A stretch of DNA of 64,000 nucleotides from Ameyamaea chiangmaiensis (GCF_025995235.1 NZ_BAPT01000048.1:30712-94711), one strand, 5' to 3'. Shown: positions 47,508-57,021, counted from the first letter of the stretch. The notes: generated by a model not told the origin, from the letters alone. Made by a program: numbers and translations.

Positions 47508-49007
47508 ATGTCCGTTCTCAGCGTCAGGGATATTCGTAAGGAGTATCCCGGTGTCGTAGCACTCGATCACGTCGAACTGACACTCGAGGCGGGACAGGTG
47601 CATATTCTCGCCGGAGAAAACGGCGCCGGCAAGTCGACGCTTATAAAGACCCTGACGGGTCTCGTGACCCCCGATGAGGGGAGCATCCATATCGAAGGAC
47701 AGGATGCCCTGGCGGCGCGAGGCCTGTTCGAAAAGATCGCTTATGTGCCGCAGGAGTTGAATCTGTTTGCCCCGATGACGGTCGCGGAGAACATGTTCAT
47801 GCCGTTTTCGCGGTCGGGGTTCGGGACGGTCACCGTATCGCGTCGGGCGATGGAAAAGGCGGCTGAGACATTCCTTACGCGCTTCGGTATTCGTGCCCGA
47901 CCCCGCGATCGGGTGGGACAGATCAGCGTGCCGGACCAGCAGTTGCTGCAGATCGCGCGCGCCGCGTGCCGCAGCGACTTTCGTGTTCTGGTGCTGGACG
48001 AGCCGACATCGTCTTTGACGGCCAAGGAAACCGCGCACCTTTTCCAGATCATCCGGGCGCTGCGCGACGAGGGCGTGGCGATCGTGTTCGTGTCCCACAA
48101 GATGGAGGAGATTTTCGAACTCGGCGACGTGGTGACCGTGCTTCGTAATGGCCGGAGTGTGGGCACCCACCGGATGACCGAGATGACGGAAGACAGTCTC
48201 ATTCATCTCATGTCCGGCAACAACATCGCTCTCGACGAGCGTTTTCAGCCTCGGTGCGAGCCGGGCGAAGTCCTTCTGTCCGTCGACCATCTGTGCGGTC
48301 CGGGGGTGTCAGACGCGAGTTTCGTGCTCAGGCGTGGCGAAATCCTGGGTTTCGCCGGGCTAGTGGGCGCTGGACGATCCGAACTCATGCAGACCATGTT
48401 CGGATTTCGGCGTGCGACATCGGGACGCTGCGTTCTGGAGGAGCGGGAGATTCCTCGTGGTCGCCCTGATCGCGCCGTCGCCGCGGGGATGGTGTACCTG
48501 TCCGAAGAGCGCAAGCACCATGGAATTTTCCCGCTGCTGAGCGTTCGCGAGAACATCAGCCTATCGATCCTCGATCAGTTGACCAGTTTCGGCGTGGTTT
48601 CGGGACGCAAGGAACGCGAAAAGACGCGCGAGATCATTGCCTCGTTTGACGTACGGACGTCCTCTCCGGACAAGAAAATCCGGTTTCTCTCGGGTGGTAA
48701 CCAGCAGAAAGCCATTATCGGGCGTGCTATGGCACGGCGCCCCCGGCTTCTGATCTTCGATGAGCCTACGAAAGGCATAGATATTGGCACGAAGTTCCAG
48801 ATCTATCGCATCATGCAGAAACTGGCTGAAGACGGCGTGGGGATCATCCTCGTGTCGTCGGAAATGACGGAATTACAGCGCTGCGCCAGCCGCATCGTCA
48901 CCCTGTATGAAGGCCGGATCAACGGCACGTTTGATCAGGCGACCACCGACATCAATACGCTTGTGGGTGCGATCATAGGCGCCCGGGAGAGCCGTCATGC
49001 CGCCTGA
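47508..49007 (+). CDS. Sugar ABC transporter ATP-binding protein (RbsA/MglA/XylG type)
   Basis: The 499-residue protein contains two ABC domains in tandem. The first has Walker A GENGAGKST (residues 36-44), a weak signature region (ISVPDQQ) and Walker B LVLDEPTSSL. The second has the reduced P-loop typical of this family (GLVGAGRSELM), signature LSGGNQQKAIIGRAM and LLIFDEPTKGID. It energises sugar import with the permease gene, whose start it overlaps by 11 bases. It lies 21 bases after the binding-protein gene. Confidence 0.94.
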   Translation: MSVLSVRDIRKEYPGVVALDHVELTLEAGQVHILAGENGAGKSTLIKTLTGLVTPDEGSIHIEGQDALAARGLFEKIAYVPQELNLFAPMTVAENMFMPFSRSGFGTVTVSRRAMEKAAETFLTRFGIRARPRDRVGQISVPDQQLLQIARAACRSDFRVLVLDEPTSSLTAKETAHLFQIIRALRDEGVAIVFVSHKMEEIFELGDVVTVLRNGRSVGTHRMTEMTEDSLIHLMSGNNIALDERFQPRCEPGEVLLSVDHLCGPGVSDASFVLRRGEILGFAGLVGAGRSELMQTMFGFRRATSGRCVLEEREIPRGRPDRAVAAGMVYLSEERKHHGIFPLLSVRENISLSILDQLTSFGVVSGRKEREKTREIIASFDVRTSSPDKKIRFLSGGNQQKAIIGRAMARRPRLLIFDEPTKGIDIGTKFQIYRIMQKLAEDGVGIILVSSEMTELQRCASRIVTLYEGRINGTFDQATTDINTLVGAIIGARESRHAA

Positions 49008-50013
49008 CACGATTATCGACACCGAGACGCCGCCACAGTCCCGAGCGACCACGGCGCGCGCGCTTGTCGCCAGGCTTTCGTCCGACCCCCTGGGCGGTGT
49101 TGTCGCTGCCCTGATCATCATTTTTATCGTCGCGTGTTGTCTATCGCCGTATTTCCTGACGCGTTTCAACATGACGATCATTGCCCGGTCTCTGGCATTT
49201 ATCGGTCTGGTGACGATCGGGCAGTCGTTGCTGATGATTCTGGGTGAACTCGATCTGTCGGTCGGTGCGATCGGCGGCCTCTCGGGGATCGCCGGCGGAA
49301 CGTTGATGGTGCAATACGGCGTCAATCCATGGGTCGCCGTCGGCCTGTGTCTGTTGCTCGGCACGGGGTGCGGGTTCATCAATGGCACGCTTGTCACACG
49401 GTTGCGGCTTCATTCGCTCGTACTGACCATCGGCATGGCCGGGGTCTATGGAGGGGCCATTCTGGTTGCGACCAAAGGGGTGGCCATTACCGGTATCCCA
49501 CACGAGATCTCGTTTCTGGGGGCCGGGAAGGCGTTTGGTCTGCCGATCCCGTTCATCGTTCTGTTGGTATGTCTACTGGTTATTGTCTTCGTGATGCAGA
49601 AGACCCCTTTGGGGCGATACGTGTATGCCATTGGCAGCAACCCCGATGCGGCGCGTATGCTCGGTCTTCGTGTCGCGGGCATTCGAACAGCGGCGTTTGC
49701 GACGGCCGGGTTTCTGTCGGCACTCGCCGGGATTCTGATGGTCGCCCGCCTCGGGAGTGCTCAACCGTCGATCGGCGATACATGGGTTCTGTCTCCGATC
49801 GCTGCCGCGGTGATCGGCGGCGTTGCGACCACGGGCGGAATCGGAAGTCCGCTTGGTGCGGTTCTGGGTGCGGTCATTATCGGAATTATTGAGAACATTA
49901 TTGTTTTGTTTGGGATTTCGCCATACTGGCAGGCGATCGTCAGCGGTGGCATTGTCGTGCTGGCCATCTCGTTCGATGCCGTGACGCGGCGGTTTCTGAA
50001 CAAGGGCGTGTAA
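48997..50013 (+). CDS. Sugar ABC transporter permease (RbsC/XylH type)
   Basis: The 338-residue protein has about ten hydrophobic helices and the RbsC pattern LSVGAIGGLSGIAGGTLMVQYG, IGSNPDAARMLGLRVAGIRTAAFATAGFLSALAG and VIGGVATTGGIGSPLGAVLGAVIIGIIEN, the EAA-like loop region. It forms the channel of the transporter with the double ATPase. The start overlaps the end of the ATPase gene. A DhaK-type kinase follows 59 bases after the stop. Confidence 0.94.
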   Translation: MPPDTIIDTETPPQSRATTARALVARLSSDPLGGVVAALIIIFIVACCLSPYFLTRFNMTIIARSLAFIGLVTIGQSLLMILGELDLSVGAIGGLSGIAGGTLMVQYGVNPWVAVGLCLLLGTGCGFINGTLVTRLRLHSLVLTIGMAGVYGGAILVATKGVAITGIPHEISFLGAGKAFGLPIPFIVLLVCLLVIVFVMQKTPLGRYVYAIGSNPDAARMLGLRVAGIRTAAFATAGFLSALAGILMVARLGSAQPSIGDTWVLSPIAAAVIGGVATTGGIGSPLGAVLGAVIIGIIENIIVLFGISPYWQAIVSGGIVVLAISFDAVTRRFLNKGV

Positions 50014-50072
50014 ACGTCCGTCGAGCCACCGGCCGACATTCATCTATAAAAACAAAAAAAGGGCGATGTATT

Positions 50073-51791
50073 ATGACACGGATTTGTGGCAACGCCGACG
50101 ACTTTGCGGCCTCCGCCCTTCGCGGTTTCTGCCTCGCTTATCACGATGTCGTCCGGCCGGTTCGGGGTGGTGTGCTGCGTGCGAAACCTGGCGCATCGGG
50201 AAAGGTCGCGCTGGTCGTGGGCGGCGGGTCTGGTCATTATCCGGCTTTTGTGGGGTATGTCGGCGAAGGCTTCGCTGATGCATCGGTCGCGGGGGACATA
50301 TTCGCGTCGCCCTCCACACAGGCCATCATCAACGTCGCCCGGGAAGCCGACCGTGGCGGCGGCGTCATTCTGGGGTACGGAAACTACGCAGGTGACGTTC
50401 TGAATTTCGGAATCGCGGCGCAGCGCCTGCAGGCCGAAGGCATCGAGACGCGTGTTCTTGCGACGACCGACGACGTGGCCAGCGCGGACGACGCCCATCG
50501 CGCCGCGCGCCGAGGGATCGCGGGAGACCTGACGGTCTTCAAGATCACGGGCGCGGCCGCGGAGGCCGGTCTTTCGATTGATGATGTGGCTCGCGTGGGT
50601 CACCACGCCAATGACTGGACGCGGACCTTCGGTGTTGCTTTTGGCGGCTGCACCATTCCGGGCGAAAAGGAAAAATTGTTCGAGGTTCCGGCGGGCCGTA
50701 TGGCGCTTGGTCTCGGATTGCACGGGGAGCCCGGGATTGACGAGCAGGCCATTCCGTCGGCTCCGGACCTCGCGACGCTGCTGTTCGAGCGTGTGCTGGC
50801 CGAGGCCCCGTCCGGCGTACCGCGCACTGCGGCGGTGCTGCTGAACGGGCTTGGCAGCACCAAGCAGGAGGAGCTTTTTGTCTTGTGGGACCACCTGAGC
50901 GCGCTGTTCGCCGATGCTGGTTACAGTCTCGTGGCGCCTTTGGTGGGCGAATACGCGACGAGTCTGGAGATGGCGGGCTGTTCGCTGACGGTGACGTGGC
51001 TGGATGATGAACTCGAGCCGTTCTGGCGCGCCGCCGTGGAAACGCCGGCGCTTCGTCACGGTGTGATTGAGGGCGATGCGATGCTCGCCCTGCCGCGACT
51101 GCCCGAACCAGACGTCGTGGCGTTTGAAGCGGACAGCCGCGACGGACGCGCCGGTGGTATCTGTGTTGCTGCGGCACTGAGCAAGCTGTCCCAAGCGTTG
51201 GGCAAGGCCGAGGCTGAGCTTGGGCGCATCGATGCGCAGGCCGGGGACGGCGATCATGGGCAGGGGATGGCGCGCGGATCGAGTGCCGCTGACCGTGCCG
51301 CTCAACGGGCATTGGCCAAGGGGGCGGGAGCCCGTACGGTGCTGGGCGTTGCGGCCGACGCCTGGGCCGACCGGGCAGGGGGTACGTCCGGCGCCTTGTG
51401 GGGGGAGGGCCTGCGTGCCTTCAGCACGGCGTTGGATGACACGTCGCGGCCCACGCTGGAGCAGTTGGCGGACGGCAGCGATCGCGCGCTGAAACGGATT
51501 GTGGAGCTGGGTAAGGCAAAGCCGGGCGATAAGACACTTGTCGACGCACTCTGGCCGTTTGTCGAAACGCTCAAGACGACGCTCGGAGGTGGGGAGCGGG
51601 GTGCTGAGGCCTGGCGTGCCGCGTCCGAGGCGGCGCAGGCAGCGGCAGAGGGGACGCGTGACCTGGTTCCCCGATTGGGACGCGCGAAGACACACAAGGA
51701 ACGCAGTAAGGGATACCCGGATGCCGGCGCGCTTTCCCTCGCACTCGCGACGTGCGTGATTGCCGATTTTTTTGTCGAAACAACGGGGTAA
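50073..51791 (+). CDS. DhaK-DhaL fusion kinase (dihydroxyacetone/tetrulose kinase family)
   Basis: The 572-residue protein joins two domains. The DhaK part (about residues 1-330) has VGGGSGHYPAFVGYVGEGFADASVAGDIFASPS and VGHHANDWTRTFGVAFGGC. The DhaL part (about 370-572) carries the nucleotide-metal loop AGDGDHGQGMARG. The fusion is the ATP-dependent dihydroxyacetone kinase architecture, a family that includes L- and D-erythrulose kinases (LerK, DerK). With a RpiB-type isomerase and a sugar ABC transporter, erythrulose phosphorylation is likely, but dihydroxyacetone cannot be ruled out. A weak GGGCG precedes the ATG at 50073. Confidence 0.9.
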   Translation: MTRICGNADDFAASALRGFCLAYHDVVRPVRGGVLRAKPGASGKVALVVGGGSGHYPAFVGYVGEGFADASVAGDIFASPSTQAIINVAREADRGGGVILGYGNYAGDVLNFGIAAQRLQAEGIETRVLATTDDVASADDAHRAARRGIAGDLTVFKITGAAAEAGLSIDDVARVGHHANDWTRTFGVAFGGCTIPGEKEKLFEVPAGRMALGLGLHGEPGIDEQAIPSAPDLATLLFERVLAEAPSGVPRTAAVLLNGLGSTKQEELFVLWDHLSALFADAGYSLVAPLVGEYATSLEMAGCSLTVTWLDDELEPFWRAAVETPALRHGVIEGDAMLALPRLPEPDVVAFEADSRDGRAGGICVAAALSKLSQALGKAEAELGRIDAQAGDGDHGQGMARGSSAADRAAQRALAKGAGARTVLGVAADAWADRAGGTSGALWGEGLRAFSTALDDTSRPTLEQLADGSDRALKRIVELGKAKPGDKTLVDALWPFVETLKTTLGGGERGAEAWRAASEAAQAAAEGTRDLVPRLGRAKTHKERSKGYPDAGALSLALATCVIADFFVETTG

Positions 51792-51913
51792 TTCGTCCGA
51801 TTATCAAAAATCGCCGTATGCTGGAGCCGCTGCGCACTACACATGCTTCGCGGAGCTTAACCCCGCCATTTGCCTGTTGCCTTGCGTGTCGCGTGCGGTC
51901 AACGCTGTCGATC

Positions 51914-52230
51914 TTGGGAACGCGCATCGCAGCCGAGTTGCAGGGCGCTTCCTGCCTACCTCTGGCGGAAGCCGCCGCCGATCGCCAGAGCATTGCGACC
52001 ATGCGGACGTTCGGCCGGATGATAGAGAGCCGCGCTGAAATGGCCGATGCGATCAGCACATATGCAAGCCGCGCCGCGGAGAAGTTGCGCATCGAGGGGG
52101 TGGGAGCAGCCCATGTCTCAGTGTTCGTGCAGACCAACCCTCATAATGGTGACGCGTGGTATGCCAGTCAGTGCGCCTCCAGCATAGAACGACGGACGAC
52201 ACGCGCATACTCACTCAGGTGGCGTCCCGT
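51914..52230 (+). pseudogene. Remnant of umuC (DNA polymerase V), internal segment with frameshift
   Basis: In one frame the sequence encodes UmuC-like text (TRIAAELQGASCLPL, MRTFGRMIESRAEMADAISTYASRAAEKLR, AAHVSVFVQTNPHNGDAWYASQ). Near 52150 the frame is broken: continuing homology (DDTRILTQVAS, matching the family ADTRVLVRTAARLL) is in another frame. No N-terminal palm domain is present upstream, where the DhaK-DhaL gene ends. A second, about 80 percent similar copy of this umuC part lies at 54039-54515 behind the integrase gene, so the two remnants are not copies of one recent duplication. Confidence 0.75.
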
Positions 52231-52289
52231 CGATCCACGCCAATCATTTGTCGGCCCCGCTCGCGACGGCGCTCATGCGTCAGCTTGGC

Positions 52290-52808
52290 TTCGGCGAAGG
52301 GCAGATCAATGAAGCGCTGAGGCGGGGCGCCCTTCATTGGGGTTGGCCACGCTGCTTGCCTACTGGCTCGGGCACAGGCAGGGGGACGTCTTAGGCCTGA
52401 CGTGGACAGCACTCGATGCAGGGATCGTGGAGACGCAAAAAACTGGCCGCGTTCCACCGATCGACGTCGCAGCTTATCCCAATCTCAGCGCGGCCCTTGG
52501 GGGGCGTCGCTCGATCGAGCACGCATGTCGTCACGCACGAGGGCACGGCGAAACCTTACAACACACACACGTTTGGGCACCGATGGCGGGAGATCGCCAA
52601 TAAGGCCGGGATACCGACGTCGCTACAATTCAGAGACTTGAGGGCACCGGCGGTCACTGAACTGGCGGACGGTGGAGCGGACATTATTGAGCTGTCTACC
52701 CATAGCGGACATGACACCGTGACAATGGCCCGACGCTATGCGCGCCGCACTACGGAGCAATTTCGTCGCGCGGCCGATAAGCGGTCCAAGGACGGAAACA
52801 AGCCGTAA
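52290..52808 (+). pseudogene. Decayed tyrosine recombinase/integrase, C-terminal part
   Basis: Frame 52337 encodes GLATLLAYWLGHRQGDVLGLTWTALDAG, the region around the first catalytic Arg, although that Arg is not in its usual place. It runs out near 52600. Frame 52416-52808 then continues with VVTHEGTAKPYNTHTFGHRWREIANKAGIP and HSGHDTVTMARRYARRTTEQFRRAADKR, which hold the late His and the catalytic Tyr region. The two pieces overlap and need a frameshift to join, so the gene is dead. It is similar in type to phage integrases, but not a copy of the intact one next to it. Confidence 0.75.
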
Positions 52809-53021
52809 ACGGTCAGGGAAACACCGGGAAAACGGGAAATGTCCGCCTGCTAACCCATTGAAAATGGTGCCGACACTCGGCAATGCGACACCCACAGTGT
52901 GCCTCAGTTCCCCATCCTTTCAATGACTTAACATGACTTATTAGGACAGGATTTCCGTTGTTTTCGGGGCGCTCTACACCAAATTTACACCACGCCATAC
53001 GGTCCCGCGCAGGGGGAAAGT

Positions 53022-54029
53022 ATGGCATCGATAGTGAAGCGAGGCCGGTCGTGGAGAGCCATGATCGTGCGCAAGGGGCAGCGCGTCAACGCGACGTTTG
53101 ACACGCGCCAAGAGGCGGAAGAATGGGCGCTCCAAGCTGAGGCGGCCATCATAGCCGGCCAGAAGGTGGCAACCGTCGTTCCGGTACGCGTCGGCCAGAC
53201 GATAGCCGACCTGCTCCAGCGATATTCGCGCGAGGTGTCTGTTTCCAAGCGCGGGGCGCGGTGGGAGCATCTGCGCATTGGTACTCTGTGCCGCGAGCCG
53301 ACATTCTGCCTGCCGGTTCATGAGTTTGGACCAGAGGCGCTGGCGGGCTGGCGCGATCAGCGATTGAAGGTGGTCGCCGCCTCGACCGTAAACAGAGACC
53401 TCAACCTGATATCGGCGGTCATCACTCACGCCATCAAGGAATGGCGCGCGCCGATAGCGGCGAACCCGGTCCATCTGATCCAGAGACCCCGGAACCCGCG
53501 CGCTCGAAAGCGGCGCGTCTCAATGGATGAGAGGCGCGCAATCGCGGCCGCACTCGGGTGGGACATGGCCAGCGAACCTGGCACCCGGATGCAATGGACA
53601 GCATTTGCCTTTTTCGTGGCGCTGGAGACGGCCATGCGAAAAGGAGAGGTGTTGTCTCTGCGATGGCAGGATGTGGACCTCGAACGTCGCGTTGCCCACC
53701 TGTCGATTACCAAGAACGGCGATGAGCGCGACGTGCCTCTGTCCAGCGAGGCGGTTGCGTTATTCCGGCTTCTCACGAGAGGTGAGGGCTCGCGGCGTAT
53801 CGTGCGGGTTGAGTCCGGGACGCTCGACCAGTTCTTTCGTCGGGCCCGCGACAAGGCCGGCCTCCCTGATCTGCACTTCCATGATTCGCGCCGGGAAGCA
53901 GCAACGCAATTCAGCAAGAAGCTCTCGAACGTGCTGGAGCTATCGGCGGTCACTGGGCACCGTTCGCTGAACATCCTCCGGGACTACTATCGCCCCGACC
54001 CAACGGATCTGGCAAAGAAGCTGGGTTGA
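53022..54029 (+). CDS. Phage-type tyrosine integrase
   Basis: The 335-residue protein has an N-terminal arm-binding start (MASIVKRGRSWRAMIVRKGQRV) and the tyrosine recombinase catalytic set: Arg in ETAMRKGEVLSLRW, Lys in SITKNGDERDVPL, HxxR in LHFHDSRREAATQF, His in VTGHRSL and Tyr in RDYYRPDP. It catalyses site-specific integration or excision. Thirty-nine bases after its stop, umuC-like sequence resumes (the homologous core begins near 54069), so the att site is probably in umuC. No other phage gene is adjacent, so the element is either a short remnant or a degenerate island. Confidence 0.93.
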   Translation: MASIVKRGRSWRAMIVRKGQRVNATFDTRQEAEEWALQAEAAIIAGQKVATVVPVRVGQTIADLLQRYSREVSVSKRGARWEHLRIGTLCREPTFCLPVHEFGPEALAGWRDQRLKVVAASTVNRDLNLISAVITHAIKEWRAPIAANPVHLIQRPRNPRARKRRVSMDERRAIAAALGWDMASEPGTRMQWTAFAFFVALETAMRKGEVLSLRWQDVDLERRVAHLSITKNGDERDVPLSSEAVALFRLLTRGEGSRRIVRVESGTLDQFFRRARDKAGLPDLHFHDSRREAATQFSKKLSNVLELSAVTGHRSLNILRDYYRPDPTDLAKKLG

Positions 54030-54038
54030 GCCACTTCT

Positions 54039-54515
54039 CCCTTGTACTCCACCCCGACCCATGCGATTCGGGCCGCCGAGAAGTTGCGCCGTGAAGGGCT
54101 GGAGGCGGCGCATGTCTCGGTGTTCGTGCAGACTAACCCCCACAACGGTGATACCTGGTATGCGAATCAGCGCGCCGTAACGATTGAGGCCACGGCCGAT
54201 ACGCGCGTTCTGGTCCGGACCGCGGCCCGGCTGCTCGACCATGTCTGGCGGGATGGCCTGCGTTATTTCAAGGGTGGGGTGATTTTGTCCGACCTGTCGC
54301 CAGCCGGGGAGCAGGGGACACTGCTCGCGAGCCAGCCTGCGGCTCAATCAGATGAGCTGATGGCGGCGCTCGATGCGATCAACGCCCGGCACGGGCTCAA
54401 CACGGTGCGGCTCGCTGGTGGGGGTGTCCGTCAGACATGGACACCGCGGCAGGGCATGCTCTCAAAGCGATACACGACCCGATTTAGCGATATTTTGTCG
54501 GCTCGCGCCTGGTAG
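54039..54515 (+). pseudogene. 3' fragment of umuC
   Basis: The frame encodes the UmuC C-terminal third to its natural end: RAAEKLRREGLEAAHVSVFVQTNPHNGD, ATADTRVLVRTAARLLDHVWRDGLRYFKGGVIL, DLSPAGEQ, and finally the SKRYTTRFSDILSARAW typical of UmuC ends. The N-terminal polymerase core is absent, and no start is evident. The left part (52079-52090) and this part (54078-54089) share an exact GAGAAGTTGCGC core. The fragment was probably separated from its 5' part by integration of a mobile element. Confidence 0.85.
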
Positions 54516-54523
54516 TCGGCTTC

Positions 54524-54549
54524 GGGGGGAGGGGCGCAGAATGTCCGCT
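54524..54549 (+). repeat. Short repeat, copy 1 of 3 (G6...GAATGTCNGCT)
   Basis: A G6 run followed by AGGGGCGCAGAATGTCCGCT. Similar copies occur at 58330-58357 and 59841-59866, the latter two flanking the NhaP-like gene. It lies just after the umuC fragment. Confidence 0.45.
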
Positions 54550-54783
54550 AATCGGAGAGAGGCGTTTGGAAACGGACGTCTCCGCTGATCGAGAACGGTC
54601 CATGAATCACCATAAGGATCGGCCTTACCAATATCGTATACAACATGCGCCGCTTCCTCTTCTTGGAGAGGCTGAGCGCCGCCGCGTAGCACTCCAGCAG
54701 ATAATGGTCTCTAATCCGCCCAAAACGCAGATGAGGAACTATCAATCAGCACGCTGAAAGCTTAAAATCACAAGTCGGGCACA

Positions 54784-56958
54784 TCAAACAACCGTTCTTC
54801 GATCCCACCTATCGGGATTCACTTGCAGTGCCACCGTGCCGGACCAACTATCCGAAGCCAGATATGGGCCTGCGCTGTGAATCTGAAGCGCCATGATAGC
54901 TGTGCTGCTAACTGACCGAGAACAAAGCGGTAGCAGTGCACTTCCATTTGTCCAGCGCATCGCACCATTTTCGACATTGTTCCACCCAGGTAGATCAGTG
55001 TCATGCAAATGGGAGATCAACGTCGTCGTGGTCTCAGATTCAAAAATCTTGATATTACCGACCAACACACCAAGTATACGACGATCATCCACAAAAGGAC
55101 CGATCACATCGTAGGGACGGCTGGCATTGGACAGAATACGAACAGACCTCACGCCAGGAGGGATCTTGAACATGACCCGATCTTCCGCCCTGCGGATAGG
55201 ATGAAGCATATGCCCGGCTTCGGTGACAAGACGTAACCCATCTTCGTATGTCAGAATCGGAGCTTGCGACCGACCCGCATGTTCGACGCGATCAGCCAGG
55301 GACTGAAAGCTCCGAAACAGAGGTTCAACAAAATGACGCGAAACATCGAGCGGGGCCGCCGCATCATCCCAAGTTAAATTACGGCTACGCCCAATTGAGA
55401 CAACCGGACCGCTCTGGTCGAAGGCGAGCCTGTTACCGGTATCGAGGTAGCTTTCGGTTAATACGCCATCGGCCATAATGACAGAGTGATCCTCTGTCTC
55501 CACATGATAATAATCGTAAGATGCTATGCTTTTATCGAAAAAAATCGAACGCCCGTTGACAAGCATTCGGACCGGGACGAAACGACCATCAAGAAACAGA
55601 CAATGTTCTGATGTAATCATCATATTCTTGTAGGGAACGTTGTGTGCAATCGCCCCTTTCAACAGACGCACCGGATAGCCAGCTTCATCATCCGGCAGAC
55701 CTGCACGAACGATAGCACGCGATTGTCCTACCCATGTCACCTGCCTGATGGTGCCGTTTGTCACGTCGTCATCAAAGGCAACAATGTAATCGCCGATCTG
55801 GATCTCTTCTACGGGAATATCGCCTCTGGTCGTACGTATACGACTTCCCCGACAAAAGCAGGCGACATCAGATACACTCAGAATGGCAGTGTTGCTTCCG
55901 TAAGTCTTCCCAAAACTCTGAGACCCGCCACTTCCGGCGACAACTGTATCTGAAAGATTTGGAAGGGCAAAATTCGTAAGACCATTACCGCCGTAAGTTG
56001 TGCCCAAAAGGGCAAAAAGCGCCTGGTTTTGAGCAATGGGTAGCAGTGTACCATTCGCCAATACCCACCCCTGAGGAATGGAGGCTGCTGATCCCGCGTA
56101 AGCACGAATTTCGCCCATGACGGGACCACTATCGCTACCTGAATTAGGAAAAGCGCCGCTAACACAGATAATGTAATTTAGTGCGAGCCCGGGAGCACGA
56201 TTGTCAAAAGACGTACCGCTGCCTCCATCAGACACGGGGACATTCGCATCACTCAGTGAGACTGCCTGCTTTCCTACGACAGACCCCAGTTTTAACGTGC
56301 TGGATGTCCCGATAATGCTGCGCCCAGTCAGATTAGGTAGCGCAAATGTTGTCCGTCCATCTCCGCCATAAGTGGTGCCAATGACCGCATATAACTGGGG
56401 ATATTCGGCGATAGGCAGTAATTGCCCGGCCGCTACAAGAAACTGACCACTAGAGATCGAGAATGTTGACCCTGCAAAAGCGTCAACCTCTCCCACAAAT
56501 CCCGGCGACGACGAATCACTCGTCACGCGAATGAGATAATTAACGTTCAAAGAAGGTTGAGCGTTATCCACTGACTGACTGACGCCACCCAATGCTGGCG
56601 GCAACTGGTCTTCGGTCAGCGTGGTCTGGCTTTCACCAGTCACCTGTCCCAAATACGCGCTGCTTTGGCTTCCTACTTCTACTTTTCCTGTCAGATCCGG
56701 AAGATTGAAACTTTTATAGCCGTCTCCACCATACATCGAGCCAAGAGAGGCATAGAGCTGCTCGTTGCCCGAAACGGAAAGAAGCTGCCCCTGACTCTTT
56801 AAGGTAACTGACGTTAAAACATTGTCAAAAGCAAAGGTTCGGATCATTGATATCGGCATATCCGAGGAGCTTTCGGCAGATACAAAGCTACCGCTGAAGA
56901 CAATCGCCTGCGTCAACGTTATGGTCTGCTGATTATTATCGAACACCACGGAAGTCAT
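54784..56958 (-). CDS. Phage tail-collar repeat/Hint domain fusion protein
   Basis: The 724-residue protein has no signal peptide. Residues about 40-350 contain three tail-collar-like repeats with the recurring pattern of a start like GQLLPIAEYPQLYAVIGTTYGGDGRTTFALPNLTGR; copies are centred near residues 58-92, 178-212 and 302-336. Cys367 (ACFCRGSRIRTTRGD) opens a Hint domain, followed by TSEHCLFLDGRFVPVRMLVNG and YDYYHVETEDHSVIMADGVLTESYLDTGNR. The last 180 residues match the tail of the protein at 28267-30132 (PGVRSVRILSNASRPYDVIGPFVDDRRILGVLVG). Such collar-Hint fusions are unusual; the role is unknown. The gene is less GC-rich than its surroundings. Confidence 0.88.
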   Translation of the reverse strand: MTSVVFDNNQQTITLTQAIVFSGSFVSAESSSDMPISMIRTFAFDNVLTSVTLKSQGQLLSVSGNEQLYASLGSMYGGDGYKSFNLPDLTGKVEVGSQSSAYLGQVTGESQTTLTEDQLPPALGGVSQSVDNAQPSLNVNYLIRVTSDSSSPGFVGEVDAFAGSTFSISSGQFLVAAGQLLPIAEYPQLYAVIGTTYGGDGRTTFALPNLTGRSIIGTSSTLKLGSVVGKQAVSLSDANVPVSDGGSGTSFDNRAPGLALNYIICVSGAFPNSGSDSGPVMGEIRAYAGSAASIPQGWVLANGTLLPIAQNQALFALLGTTYGGNGLTNFALPNLSDTVVAGSGGSQSFGKTYGSNTAILSVSDVACFCRGSRIRTTRGDIPVEEIQIGDYIVAFDDDVTNGTIRQVTWVGQSRAIVRAGLPDDEAGYPVRLLKGAIAHNVPYKNMMITSEHCLFLDGRFVPVRMLVNGRSIFFDKSIASYDYYHVETEDHSVIMADGVLTESYLDTGNRLAFDQSGPVVSIGRSRNLTWDDAAAPLDVSRHFVEPLFRSFQSLADRVEHAGRSQAPILTYEDGLRLVTEAGHMLHPIRRAEDRVMFKIPPGVRSVRILSNASRPYDVIGPFVDDRRILGVLVGNIKIFESETTTTLISHLHDTDLPGWNNVENGAMRWTNGSALLPLCSRSVSSTAIMALQIHSAGPYLASDSWSGTVALQVNPDRWDRRTVV

Positions 56959-57021
56959 GAAAATACGCGCCTTTGATAATTTTTATTTTCATATTTATTA
57001 AAAAATTATATATTTAAATAC

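Noticed and set aside
52081..54089. GAGAAGTTGCGC direct repeat as a proven att core
   Set aside because: The repeat lies inside homologous umuC text, so identity there is expected and does not prove the crossover point.
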